Shown: in pieces, positions 36,901 to 48,925 of the stretch
How positions within the stretch are numbered: position 1 is the stretch's first letter
Layout of the letters: every line of letters begins with the position of its first letter
The notes under the pieces: generated by a model
What the model saw: the letters and a program-made list of their open reading frames with translations, nothing else
What the model was told of the DNA's origin: nothing
Databases searched by the model: none
Translations under genes and position numbers: made by a program
Source: Amyloporia xantha
Lineage: Eukaryota; Basidiomycota; Agaricomycetes; Polyporales; Adustoporiaceae
Direction: 5' to 3'
NCBI GenBank assembly: GCA_036971615.1
Contig: JAYKKR010000004.1
Location: 1,984,001 to 2,048,000, forward strand
DNA: 64,000 bases

Positions 36901-39642
36901 CGAACGTAGTCGTCCATCTGCTCGAGCAATTCGGCGTCTTGGAGCTCTTCGATGACTTCTTCCTCGTCACGACCGTCTTCGTCCATATAGTCCTCGTCAT
37001 CGTTGTCGTTGTCGTTGTTGAGGACCCCGGTGCGGGGCGGAGGAGGACGTCTGTGGCGGAAACCTGGAGGGGGAGGAGGGACATCCTTGCGAATTTCCTT
37101 CTCGAGGTCAATGATGAAGGGGATGTAGAGGGGAAAGAGGCGATTCGCCTGAACGTTCCCGTAGATCTTCAAGAGGGCTTGGGGGTAGCCATGTAGCTTC
37201 AAGCCCTTGTCTTCCGTTCCTCGGTTGCGGAAAAAGTCCTCTATCTCTTGACTCGCCTTCTTGAGTTCCTCGGCTTGGTCGTGGATATTGTCCGGGAAAG
37301 GGTTGTTGTCATCATCGTCGTCGTCGCCGCCGTCGTGTTGGTTGTCATGGTCTGGGGGGTCGCTGGAGCCAAAGTCGCTTTCCTCCATGAACCAGTTGGG
37401 ATTGTCCTCTGATGGGTTGCCTTGGGGGTCGTGGTCCTCCTCTTGGTCCTCGTCGCCCTCGTCCACTGTGTTGCGTCGTGGAGGTCGCTGGTGATACTGA
37501 CTTTGTTGAGACTGGGACTTGCGTGCGCGATCTGCCTGGCGGATGTATTGCAAGCCTTCGCCGTTGTCGTTGAGGTCGTTGAACATGTCGTGGATGTTGC
37601 GGAGGTCGAGGAGAGCGGCGCACTCTGGTTTTGTGAGGTCGACGGGTCTGTGGATGCGAGGGATGCGACGGCCATCTGGGGTATAGATGGGGATCTCGTT
37701 TCCTTTCTCGTCTTCGAGGGGATAGGAGTGGAGATCGAGACCGTCTTCGTCGTCTTCGTGGGTGTAGCTCGGGAAGACTCGCGGGTATTGAGCGTAGATG
37801 TCCTCCACCGGGATGGGTTGGAAGGAGGTGACCTGTCTGATCCTGTTATTGTGAAAGGGAGGGAAGGAGAGATGAGTTGGTGTGTACATTATTGTATATA
37901 TTGAGAGCATCGAGGAATGTACATACTGAATGTGTGTGGCGATGGCGATGTCGACGGACTTGAGACCGAGCCAGTTGCGTTCTTCGTCCCACTGCTTCAT
38001 CTCTTGGACTGCTGCGCCTTTTACGCCCGACGGGTTGGTTCTGGCCGTACCTGCAGGTGATGAAGATGGGGAGTGTTTGGTGATGAAACCGGCTTTGCGC
38101 CAGCGACCGGGGGTGTTCTGTACCCAAGGTTCCCAGGAGGAGCTGAGGAGGTCGTGAAGACGGCGTGCATGGGGAAGGGTGAGTCGAATGTTGCGATGCT
38201 CGCTGCGAAATGAATATCATGAGTGAGCGGATATAGAGACGAGGATGGTGAGTGAAAGACGCAATAACGCGCATCGGCCCGAGCGAACGGAAGCGCGATA
38301 TGAGCGTATATTTATATGCATGACGTGGACGACGACGGACACCAGTAACGCGCTTCCGCGGAAGCTAACGGAAGCGCGATCTGGACACCTATGTGGTGTG
38401 TGTGTGTGTGTGCACGACGTTGATATGACCAACACGGGCCGATAACGCACTTCCGCACGGCGATGCGGAAGCGCGATATATACGCTACATATATATATAC
38501 GCACGTGATCTATGTGACGCTAGAAGCGTGCGGAACGCGCTTCCGCACGGCCGTGCAGAAGTGGGAATGGGGCACAGTAACGTAAAGAAAAGAAAAGAAA
38601 AGAAAAGACTTACAAGACGTTGGTCACGTCCGAAAGGGACCACGCGTTGAGGTCCTTGTCCAGACCGTACCGATGCTGCGGATGGACAGTGATGCCTTGG
38701 AATCCCATCTCGGCCAGCTGCGTCGAAAACCAGAGGAGAAAGATCTTGACGTTGTGGGCGCTGAGGCGGGAGTCTTTGCGCGTCGGGGCGACAAAGGTGA
38801 CGCTCTCCTTGGAGCTGTCCAAGAAGTCGTTCGGCGCAAAGGCGACCCATAGCTCCTCGTCTCGACAGCGGCCGACGTACATCATGCGCCCGTCAGGGTT
38901 GAAACCCATGTCCCCGTGCTTGGCGCGCCATTCGCGATAGGGCTGCTTGAGGTCCAACTCGAGAGTGAAATGACGATCGGAGAGTACGGTGGGGAGACAG
39001 GCGTCGAGACCCATACCGGAGGGAACGCACCGCATGTAGTCGATGAAGTGGTTGTCTGCGGTCCACTTGAGAGACTTGTCGAGGGTGGGGATGATGAATT
39101 CGTCGTCGACGATGATGGCGGTGCGTTTCTTGAGGACGTTGACGGCATGCTCTGTGCTGCTCGCGGTGCGGGAGAGGGCTGCGTTGCGCAAGACGGACAG
39201 GGAGAGCTTCTGCTGATAGGTGCGATTCCACAAGTTCTCGTTGTTGGCGTCGTGGTTGTCGTCGAGGACGTCCTCGCGCAAGACGTGCTCGAGGACCTCG
39301 CTCTGGTCTATGTGGGTGTCTGCGGTGAGGCCATCTGGGAGGTCGTCCAAAAGAACGGCTGGCGGCGCGCGGAGAGCACGTCGTCGAGACATGCAGAGCT
39401 GAAAGAAAACGAAGATATATTTAATAAGTTGATAGACGAGAGGATGAGGACGTACTTTGCGTATTGCTGAAGGACTTGGTGGGGCAGGAGGTCCGGGGCT
39501 CTCGAGTCTTCGTCAACCTGTGCGCTGGAGGTTGAAAACGATAAGAATACGAAAGAAATGAGAGAAAAACGAGAACATACTGGGAACTGCGAGGAGGAGG
39601 AGGAGGAGGCATGCGAGCTGAGGACGAGGTTGCGACGGACAT
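33934..39642 (-). CDS. Gene B, copy II: large acidic protein of unknown function
   Basis: Second copy of the gene at 17,665-23,381, with the same eight-exon map shifted by about 16,265 bp. It supplies the correct frame where copy I is broken: exon 5 at 37,720 and 37,070, and exon 7 at 36,342, where TCCTTCCCCGCC keeps SFPALYIWTTYAICVLLERL open. It has its own breaks: a lost G in the exon 1 proline run near 39,593, one near 39,350, one near 36,698, one near 36,113, one near 35,980, two extra bases near 35,461, one lost near 35,175 and two lost near 34,752. Since the two copies break in different places and their consensus is fully open over 1,546 codons, a single intact ancestral gene is likely. 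Long introns 38613-38203 and 35961-35636 hold palindromes. Confidence 0.78.
35711..35911. repeat. Palindrome cluster, gene B intron 7 (copy II)
   Basis: Second copy of the three-palindrome cluster at 19444-19648, in intron 35961-35636, with single-base losses in A runs between the palindromes. Confidence 0.9.
38268..38565. repeat. Palindrome cluster, gene B intron 3 (copy II)
   Basis: Second copy of the four-palindrome cluster at 22005-22303, in intron 38613-38203. No change was noticed inside the cores. Confidence 0.9.
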
Positions 39643-40601
39643 GTTGGCTTAGAACAGAGTGGGAGCTGAGCTGACAGTACGAGACTCGAGAAGATGGGAG
39701 GAGGAGGAGGAGGAGGAGGAGGGGGTCAGTGACACGTCTGAATGAACTGGTAGACGAACCGGTATGGATCGGTCCAGGGTGGGACATTAATTAGTGTGTG
39801 GCAACCAGGGTTGGATGGGAGGGAGATCGGAGAAAATTAGTGTGGAGCGATCGAGGTAGGATCGGCTATAGTGCTGAAACAGGGGAGAAATGTTAACCAT
39901 TGAATTGATTGAACGGATAGTATGGGTACCTTGGGGATACTACATGATGATGCGTGTACGCTGTGAGTACAGTGCAGCTATAGGACGAGTATGAAGAGCG
40001 TGAACGGAGAATGAGCGGGCGGAATTGAGGACTTACTACGAAGATGATGATGATGATGATGATGATGATTTGATCGAGTCGGACGAATCGGAAGCGAGAA
40101 GCCAAGCGGAGCGGAAGACGCGAAGGAATCTTGAGATAAAGTAATAAGCGAAAAGATGGAGAGTATATTGAGAAGATGATGGGGATGAAACAGGGGCGTA
40201 CGCAGATCGGGCGCAGTATGGGATCGAACGGTATCGCTCGCGATGACATAAACATGAATGCATTGCGCGTAGATAGCGACGGTAATACATGAGTACGATT
40301 ATACGTCCGAGTGCGATATATCGACGGGGCGTAGCGAAGACGTACATGACGAGAGAGGAGAGAACGACGATACAATTACATGAGTATGATGGGTTGAACC
40401 ATCTGCGAGGGAACATAGTTGTACAGGAAGAATCATGCATCATATGGGTTGAACCATATGATGATGCGATAAAGACGAGAAATGTACGCAGCGTGGAGAC
40501 ACTCAGAGCTCATTGATCGTGTCGTCGTTCTCTTCGTGAGCAGGCAGAGAGGCTATGGTGAAGGATAAGGGGAGTCAGATCGCGCGTGCTGGAGGGTTCG
40601 G
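39643..40601. other. Spacer between gene A and gene B, unit 2
   Basis: Counterpart of 23,382-24,342, with the same GGA and GAT microsatellites; nothing else recognised. Confidence 0.5.
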
Positions 40602-43600
40602 TTAGGTCTGAAGGAAGCGCTGCTCACCGAGGAAACTTCCGGACGGGCGAGCGGAGGTGTTGCCTCCACCGCGAACGCCACTGCCACTGCCACTGCCACC
40701 GCGAACACCACCGCGAACACCAATGGCAAGTCCACCGCGACGAGGACGAGGACGAGGAGGGCCCGAGGGTTCCATGGGGCGAAGAGAGGCTGCACGGCGG
40801 GGCTGCTCTCTACGTGGAAGAGGGGAGGCGGGGGGAGGCGTGGGGGACGACCTCTGGGAGAGGGTAGGGGGGTCAAGGGGCGGGAGGGATCCTGAGTGAA
40901 AGGATGGTGGAAGAGGTTGGTGCGGCGGGGTGGAGGAAGAGGGTTGGCGGAGGAGGGGGTGAACATGTCAGGGAGCTGGCTGCCTTGCTCAGCGATGACC
41001 GAGGCCTGCGTGTTGTCTAAGGAGCGAAGGCAACAACATATTTGTCAGAAATATATAGGTATATATACGAGACGGAGAAGGTGCCGATAACGCGCATCCG
41101 CCAGAGCGAACGGAAGCGCGTCAAACGGCTTAGTATGCACGAATAATATTCGATATGACGCGCTTCGGCCCGAGCGTACGGAAGCGCGTCACGCGGGGGT
41201 ACATGAAAATACTACCCCGTATGACGCGCTTCCGTTCGGTCGTGCGGATGCGCGTCGGACGAATATGTGTGTGCACACCACGCGTATATCGCGCTTCCGT
41301 TCGCTCGGGCGGAAGCGCGTCGTACGGTCCATATTGGAGTATAGTACCCCGTATGACGCGCTTCCGTACGCTCGTGCGGATGCGCGTTCGACGGAGTGTC
41401 TGAGCACACTCTCGAGGTGCGTGGATCGCGCTTCCGTTCGTCCGTGCGGATGCGCGTTCGACGCACCAATACGATATATAAATATATGTCTCGTTCGCGC
41501 TTCCGTTCGCTCTGGCCGAAGCGCGAAACGAGACACACAGAGGCGAACATGTTTACTCACCGATGAAGTTGTCGTCCATCTCTTGGTCGTCGTCGTCAGG
41601 CTGACCGGGTGCGAACAGCACGTCACCCTGGATGTCCTGCTGCTCCTGGTGCGCAGACACGCCGGGCTCAGAGGTCGTCTTGCCCTTCCCCGTGTCGTCC
41701 CCCATCTCCGCATCCTCCTCATCGTCCTCCTCCTCCTCGTTGCGCTCAGGGGTCTCTCCACGGCGCGGACGCTTCTTATCCGGAGAGGGTGTCGTCGCCT
41801 TTTTCGAATTCTTGGAGACGTTCGAGTTGCTGCGCTTCTTGCCCGCAGGCCCACTCTCCCCCTGCCCATCTCCGCCTCCTTCGCCTTGCTCACCCGGGGC
41901 CTCCGGTTCATCATCCCCACCCTCCTCTGGCTCTTGCTCTGGCTCTGGCTCTTCCTCCTCTTCCTCATCGTCGTTCTGCTCCTGCGTCAGCTCCGGCTCA
42001 CCAGCACCTTCAGGTGCAGCAGCGATCTCTGCCATGGCCTTCTTCTTGGCAGCCCGCCTCGCCCGTTTCTTCTCCTCCTCCTCCTGTTGCAGCGCCTGGA
42101 TGTGGGACTCCTCGAGGTCCATCAGCTCCTTCAGGTCGGTCTCAGTAGGTACGTCCTGTGAACACATATAAAAATAATAGGTCAGATGTCGGTATCCGTC
42201 TCTCTCGCACGCTCAAACGCACCCAAGGATATTCAAAGCGATCCGAGTATTGCGCATTGGGCAGCTGCAGCGAATTCGCGTCATACGACTTGAGCAGAAC
42301 GGAGGCATCGAGCCGCTCCGTCCAGTTCTCGGTAACTTGACGCTCGCGATTGTGCGCCACGGTACTGACGATCGCCTGCGAACACATTATAATGATGAGT
42401 ACGTCAAAGTTAAGTACGCGCGCGAGAGAGAGAGACACGATCGCTCACCTTGTGCATCTGGCGCATCGTGAACGCGACCAGTCCGTCCAGCGGACGCGTC
42501 GTTGGATCCTCGTCCACGTTATCCTGCGTGACCAGCCGAACCGACGGGAGGTTCGCGATCAGCGTGATGAGACGCTTCGCCTCCTCCAAGTCGTGGTCCG
42601 CCTGATCCGAGATCTCCAACGCCGAAAGGTCCTTGACGGTCTCAGCGGCCTTGCCCTTGCCCCGGCTCTTCCTGACTGGCTTCGCTGCTTTCGACGCCGA
42701 CCCAGAAGCCTCCGCCTTCCGCTCATCTTTCGCTTTGGCCCCGGCCTTCGCCTGAGTCGTTCCACCGGACGCACGACTCGTGCTCTCCGCCATCGCCGTC
42801 CCTGCCGCCTTCTCCAACCTCTTCTTCTTCTCCTGATCCACCACGTCCATCTGTTTCTTGCGCTGCGGGTTGGCCTCCCGCGTTTCGGACTCGACCCACG
42901 TCGGATTCGACACCTCCTTCGTCTGCTTCGTGAGATCGCACTCATCCCACCACTCGAACTTGACCTCCGCAGACGAGTCCATACCCTCCGACATGATCTT
43001 GGCGATATCGTCCCGCAGATCCAGGACGACCGGAGGCGTCGAGTCGAACATGAACGCACGGAAGTGGCTCATCTCCAGAGCCGTCACCACCGCCATCGAC
43101 GAGATGTCCCGCCGGAGGTTCTTGAGGCACGTCCAGCCCTTCCTGCCCGTCTTCGGGTCCTCCGCGAGCTCGCCCCTCCACGGCATGCCCGAGAACCACA
43201 ACGCTCGCCACCCGAACAGACGCTCGACCGTCTTGTGGTCCTCCCGAGCGACGAACTCGTTCCGCGCATCTATCAACGCCGCCACGGTCTGCACGAGCGA
43301 CCTCGGCGCCATCACCTTGTCGAAGTCGATGTACTTGAGGTACTCCTTCGCACTCTCCACTTCTTCCGCCGACGGCTCCTTGACGCGCGTCTTCTTCCAC
43401 CCACTCGACCAGAACATCGCGAACATGCCGGTCCCGAGCTCTTTCTTCGTGTTCAAACGGCTCCAAGTCGCCGACTCCGGCATCAGTCTCCAGTGCACGT
43501 CCAGGAACGACGCCGCTTCGTCTCGCGTGCTCCACACCAGCCTGGCCAGCCTGGCGCACGTCTTCTCCACCTGCCCCGGCATGATCCCCGGCCATTGCTC

Positions 43601-46419
43601 GATCGTGTTGAACACCGTCAGCCAGTGGTCGGCGATGAACTCGGTCGAGTTCGTCATCGACGTGCACAACACGAACGGTTCGATGAACCACGCGATCTGT
43701 AAAAAGAACACCCGTCAGCATACCCATAGCGTCGTCCAGATCGCGCTTCCGTTCGCGCTGGCCGATGCGCGAAAAACGGAGGCCCCCAGGTACGTCGTCC
43801 GATAGACGTCGATATCGCGCATCCGCTCACGCGGGCGGATGCGCGTCATTCGACGTTCATACACACGCACGTGTGTCGTCACGCACTCGTATGACGCGCA
43901 TCCGCCCGAGCGAGCGGATGCGCGATATACGCACCTTGTGCGCATTCAATCGAGGTGCGTTTGACGCGCTTCCGTTCGACCGTGCTGAAGCGCGTCAGAC
44001 GCACCTCTCGTCACGCATACACAAAAATATGTCCCGATATCGCGCATCCGTTCGCTCGGGCGGATGCGCGTTATCGGACATATTGGAACAGTATAGAAAA
44101 ATGTTCACTCACCACAGACCATCCCGACGAGTACAGCTGCAGCTCGCTATCCAGCGACGCCAGATACGCACGGGACAGGGGCGGAGGAGGTATGAACAGG
44201 TCGTACTCGTACATCTCCGCAGGCAGCGGCGTGTACAGCATCTTGATCCGCGCTAGCACCACCTGCCGGAACGCCTTCTCCTCCTCGTTCGCCGCCGGGT
44301 TCCGCTGCCAATGCCCCTCCAGACTCTCCATCAGCTGCACGCTGATGTCCTCCAGCTGCTTCCGCGACGCCTCCGTCGTCTTCCCCAGCTTCCAGTCCTC
44401 TGTCCGCACAGCAGCACGGAACGCACCGTCAGCAAGAACCATCACCGCGTCGTCCTGCCAAACCTCCCAATCAGGCGTACCACGCATCATCAGCATACGC
44501 TCCTCGTGGTACCCTATCCACGACAGTCGCTTGCTCAGTCGCGTCATCCTCGCATGCAGGTCCTCGTCCCGGTACTGCTTCTCCAGGTCCTCGAAGTCCT
44601 CCATCAACTTCCGCTGGAGCTTCGAGACATCCGCAACAGTCTTCATCTCAGAGTGCACCTCCTTCGACCCCAGCAACCCCATGATGTCCGACGACTGCTG
44701 CCCCAGGAACACGAACAGCTGCAATATATATATTTTTCAGCACATGTCTCTCCATCGTAAGCACGCATACTCACCCCGAAGTGCGTCTTGAACATCGTCG
44801 TCACCTTCTCGATCCGCAGGTACGGCGATTGCAGGAAATCACGCCCGTATCTCGTAAGAGACATCAGGAACTTCACCGCCCGCGGGTGCGCCCACAGCCG
44901 CGAAGTGATTCGCGTGCTTCCGGCGCGATTCCCCCGTGCGCGACCGCACATCGTTCAGCTCCTTCGCGAGCCTCGCATCGAACTTCCCCGGGACGCGGTC
45001 CAGCTCCCGCAACGCACGCAGCGTCATCAGGAAATACTCGTCCTCCGTCTCGTAGAACCGATGCATCTCTCGGTTCCGAGACAGATGCAACCCCATCTCC
45101 GTACTCAACTTCTCTGTAATGCGTATTAATAAAAACATCCAATAATAATAATTCAATCGCACACTCACCGTAGACGTACACCTCCGCCGACCACATCGCC
45201 TTCTCCTCCAGACGTGCCCGAGCCTTCTCGTACATCTCCACCAACTTCGTCAGCATATCGTTCTCCACCTCCGTCCGCGCCGTCTTCGCTCTCAGCAACT
45301 CCATCTCCGCCTCCGCCTTCACGTACGAGTCCAACAACCGCTTGCAGTACATCGCGTTTGCCTCCCTCCGGTGGTGCCCACCGATGATGTACACCTCCGC
45401 CGGCGCCAACGTACCGTCCTCCAGCTCCGCCCGCGCACTGGGATCAATCTTCAGCTCCGGTAGAAGGTGTCCGGCCCGGCGCTGCAGCTCCCGAGGCGTC
45501 AGCGTATCGTCCAGGAACTTCTCCGAGATCGCAATCTGGATCATATTCCCCGCTAGCAGCCCACCGTGCTCGACGTTCAACTCCGCCAGCAGCCGAGTCG
45601 CCTCCATCTTGTTGATCGGCCGATCATTCCACTGGTGCGGAACGAACACCATCCCCAACTCCTTCGCGAGGAAGTCCAGCAACGGCACCCGCACATGCCC
45701 GTACAGCGCCTCCGAAATCTTCGCCTCCAGCTTCGCCACCTCCTCCCCGCGTTCCTTCGAATCGTCCGTCAGCCCGATCGCAGTCGTCATCTTCCGCAAC
45801 GCATTCTAGATCCCCGTACGATCGAACGTCAATATCACATCCAGCCCGATCATGTTAATCTTACGTACCTCCGATCTCTCCGCTTCCCTTTCCGCCTTCG
45901 TCTGCTCGTCTTCCTCCTCCGCGGCCTCCTCCCCGTCCTCATCCTCACTCTCCCCGTCCCCGTCGCTCACCTCCTGCGCCTTCTCCTTCCCCCTTCCCCT
46001 TCCCCTTCGCCTTACCTTTCGCCTTCGCCTTACCTTTCTTCTTCCCCTTCGCCACAGGAACAACCTCCTCCACCTCCACCACATCGTCCTCGTCCTCGTC
46101 GATGACTGCGCCAACTTTCGACGGCCCAGCAATCGTCGCCTGCTTCACAGGCGGCGCAGCAGGCTTCGACTGCCGACGTGGCGGCGCATACCCCTGCGGC
46201 ACCCCAGCACGCTGACCGCGCAGCGTGATCGGCCGACTCAGCTGCGTCACAGCCGGCACTGTCCACAGCGTTATCCATGCACACTCTCATAGGTATATGC
46301 TACTCACCTTCTCCTCCTCCTTCTCCTTCTCCAGAGCTGCTATCAATCTCCTCCACCTCAGGAGGATCTGGTTGCTTTCGGCGGCGGCCTCCAGTTGTCG
46401 TCGCTTTCTTCGGAGGCAT
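40602..46419 (-). CDS. Gene A, copy III: large protein of unknown function
   Basis: Same nine-exon gene as 24,343-30,150. Exon 6 (43696 to about 42449) is intact and three bases longer than in copy II, and exon 8 (to 41561) has the base missing from copy II, so this is the best template for the middle and the acidic C-terminal part. Frame breaks seen here are a 2-bp loss near 44,897 (shared with copy I) and an extra C near 45,990. Introns 5 (44112-43697) and 8 (41560-41017) are the two long ones and carry palindromes; the others are 49-75 bp. The gene begins about 670 bp inside the right end of the unit, so its promoter lies in the palindrome-rich leader. The RGG-tail frame is again ambiguous (G run near 40,866). 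Function unknown. Confidence 0.78.
41091..41525. repeat. Palindrome cluster, gene A intron 8 (copy III)
   Basis: Second full copy of the seven-palindrome cluster at 24831-25264, in intron 41560-41017. It differs by one extra G between the second and third palindromes. Confidence 0.92.
43742..44070. repeat. Palindrome cluster, gene A intron 5 (copy III)
   Basis: Third copy of the five-palindrome cluster, in intron 44112-43697. The A run after the first palindrome is two bases longer than in the other copies; the cores are kept. Confidence 0.92.
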
Positions 46420-46549
46420 GCTAAAGGTACGTCTCAGTCTCAGTGTGGAAGTCGAGGCGTATCGAACGACCAACGCATCCCAGCGCCCAGTCGATCGATA
46501 CGATCACTCAACTCTCACAGTCACATGCATCGCCCGCACGTGCCTTCTT

Positions 46550-46941
46550 CGCGCATCCGCATGTCCGAATGGATGCGCGATATCGAGGGTATTTTTGTGG
46601 TCTACACAAGTGCGCAGAACGCGCTTCCGTTTGCTCGAACGGAAGCGCGATCGACGGGGTAAATATATCCCCAAATGTATAGCCCCAAAGGGAAAAAACG
46701 CGCTTCCGCCCGCTCGTGCGGATGCGCGTTGTTTGCCCTTTGACACTACCCATATTTACCCTGTCGATCGCGCTTCCGTTCGATCGTGCGGATGCGCGTT
46801 CGACGAGGTATATATGTATAGTACCCTCGAGTGCCTCGAACGCGCATCCGCACGAGCAAACGGATGCGCGTTCGTGCATATACTTCACTTCTGTACATTC
46901 AGTACTACGTTCGCGCTTCAGCACGCTCTATCCGAAGCGCG
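46550..46941. repeat. Palindrome cluster, gene A leader (copy III)
   Basis: Third copy of the leader cluster, upstream of the gene A start at 46,419. It carries several base substitutions not seen in the other two: a changed base in the first palindrome, and AACGCG for ATCGCG plus TTTGCTCG for TTCGCTCG at the second. It is thus the most diverged copy of this cluster and lies next to the outer edge of the array. Confidence 0.9.
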
Positions 46942-47020
46942 TTCTTTTCTCTCAACTCATATATTTATGGTATATTACCCTACTGTACAGGGTTTCGCTA
47001 CGTAAATGTACCTCCCCCAT

Positions 47021-47092
47021 CCTAATCGGACCTACCCAAACCCAGAAGGGAGGTAAGTGTACCCCAACCCAGTTACGAAAACCCTATATAAT
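47021..47092. repeat. E1 terminal motif, outer right end of array
   Basis: Same end motif, but here followed by unrelated sequence of element E2. This is the only place where the right end of the unit meets non-unit DNA, and it defines the unit boundary used here. Confidence 0.7.
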
Positions 47093-47333
47093 ATATGTAC
47101 ATAATTAGCGCCCGTGTACAGCCATCGACAATCTTGATCGCCAGCAAGCCGGGGACTTTGATACGTGCAGGCGTACACGAGGCCGTCTTCCATCGTATGA
47201 TCCTTCATACTGAGTGCATCCAATAATATATTTATATTACAATCATGATATCTCCAATAAAGAAGCTTCTTTATTTGTATACTTATTCACGAGTAAGGCT
47301 TTGATTTTGATGCCCGTCGGACGCTCACAATCA

Positions 47334-47464
47334 CGGAATATCGTCCTAGATCGATATTCCGCACTTGATCATGATCGAGATATCGCGGAATATCGTTCAC
47401 GGACGATATTCCGCATTTCCTCGTGATCGTGTTATCATGGAATATCGTTCCTGACCGATATTCC
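47334..47464. repeat. E2 palindromes, downstream cluster (three)
   Basis: Palindromes with arms CGGAATATCG and CGATATTCCG at 47334-47361 and 47386-47412, and one with the outer C/G lost at 47439-47464. Length is about 26-28 bp with a 6-8 bp loop. They lie 3' of the small E2 gene. Confidence 0.9.
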
Positions 47465-47628
47465 TCACATTCGTATGTTTTCAGACTCTATAAAGTAAAC
47501 GTGTACTGCATCTCGGCGATTAATATCTATCTACATTTTACTGGCCGGCGTGTATGTGAGCGATCAATCTAGACAGAGTTATTTATCTGCACGTATACTC
47601 ACGAAGTCAATACTCACCGTGTATGGGC

Positions 47629-48005
47629 TCAGTCTTCGTCTTCCATCAACTCGTCATCCATCTCGTCATCCATCTCGTGGACAATCTCTGCGGCAAGTTC
47701 CACCAACTGACGGTACATGCCAAGCTCCTGGTACATGATGACCCCCGGACTGTGCGGCCTCAACGTGCTTATCAGCACCATGTACTGCTCAATTACTATT
47801 ATTAGCTTCCACGTCTTCCGTTATTTACACCATCACTTACTCCGTAGAATAGGACTCTTTTCGCCCATTCGTACCATACTTCCGCAGGATGCGCCACACT
47901 TCGTGTCACAACTCCCCACGCCCACTGCAGCTGCAGCCCCGCGTACCCTATCTGCGCAACCCCATACATCTGCGCGATGTACTCTTCTTCGGAGATAGTG
48001 GCCAT
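47629..48005 (-). CDS. Small E2 gene, 106 aa, unknown function
   Basis: Exon 1 is 48005-47841 (55 codons, MATISEEEYIAQMYGVAQIG...) and exon 2 is 47784-47629 (51 codons plus stop), joined in phase by a 56-bp intron with GTAAGT donor and CAG acceptor. The protein has a Trp-rich N-terminal half (LQLQWAWGVV, VWYEWAKRVLFYG) and a helical-looking second half ending in a repeated acidic tail (EMDDEMDDELMEDED). No signal peptide or known domain is seen. Directly after the stop there is a donor-like GTGAGT, and palindromes follow as in the large E1 introns, so this could be the 5' part of a longer gene cut by the E1 array. Intron phase and clean splice sites make it a credible gene; its function is unknown. 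Confidence 0.6.
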
Positions 48006-48597
48006 CGGTGATTAGCAGGAGTTAGTATCTCATTTCCTTTAACCATTCCCTCCCTCTTATAACTCTATTCCTCAATCTTACGTTTCAGAAGCCCTCGCTT
48101 ACAATTGAATATATTTTCACTCTTCCCAGACTACCTGCCCAACGATAAGGACACGGGAGCATAACTATTCAATCGCCCTGCCCATCTAATTGATGCGCCC
48201 CGTCAACCACGTCCATTTCTGATGGACACATGTCAATTCCCACACTAACATCGAAGATCCCCCACAAATCCCATCATTTCAATTTGACATGGGAACACAA
48301 CGCTGCATTGCCATCACCTCATGTTCCGCCTCACCTGATCCATGATGTATGGCAATCCTCCCCGTCCTATTGGTCGATTCGTTCATCTCTCTATATCCCC
48401 GATCAAAGACACACAATACGACACAAGCAGCTTTGAAAACAGTTTCAATCTGTCTTATACTCTGGTCAATATGGGTTCCCTCTATTCAAAACATAAATAT
48501 AGCATATTTTTACTAGACTACAAAATCCTTCTTTATGTTCATCAACTGCATGTTTTACTTTATCTCTCATTTCATATTCATTCTGATCTCATAATCC

Positions 48598-48922
48598 CGG
48601 AATAGTGTCCACATTGATATTCCGCATATATCAGATACCTTCATTTTTGTCCCATCGGAGGTCTCGTAGCACGGAATATCGATCCTGACCGATATTCCGC
48701 ATATTATCACGTCTTTTATTTTCATCTTGTCAGACATCATGCATCACGGAATATCGTTCAGGATCGATATTCCGCGTTTCTGACGGTCATTCTTGTCCTG
48801 TAGTAGAGGTTGAATATTGCGGAATATCGTTCACGGACGATATTCCTCACTTCTCACTTTGTCTTTGACATTGATGCCTCACAGTAAACCTTCATGGAAC
48901 ATCGTTCAAGATCGATATTCCG
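48598..48922. repeat. E2 palindromes, leader cluster (five)
   Basis: Same family at 48598-48624 (left arm mutated), 48672-48699, 48747-48774, 48820-48846 and 48895-48922. They lie between the small gene start (48,005) and the E2 end (48,993), matching the position of the leader cluster in E1. Confidence 0.9.
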
Positions 48923-48925
48923 TGG

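Larger units (their letters stand above)
10486..47092. repeat. Head-to-tail array of a ~16.27 kb unit (tail fragment plus two full units)
   Basis: The same sequence recurs at 10,486, 26,763 and 43,023 (first shared bases AGGACGACCGGAGG), so the spacing is 16,277 then 16,260 bp. Identity is almost complete over the shared lengths, with scattered 1-3 bp indels and very few substitutions. The third pass stops after CCCTATATAAT at 47,092, where the sequence leaves the repeat. The first pass begins abruptly inside gene A at 10,486. The array is therefore a 4,064-bp tail fragment followed by two complete units, all in the same orientation. Confidence 0.97.
30825..47092 (-). mobile_element. Element E1, full unit 2
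   Basis: Second complete 16,268-bp unit, same gene order as unit 1: non-coding end 30,825-33,930, gene B 39,642-33,934, gene A 46,419-40,602, leader and terminal motif to 47,092. Its right edge abuts element E2 without any spacer I can identify. Confidence 0.65.
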
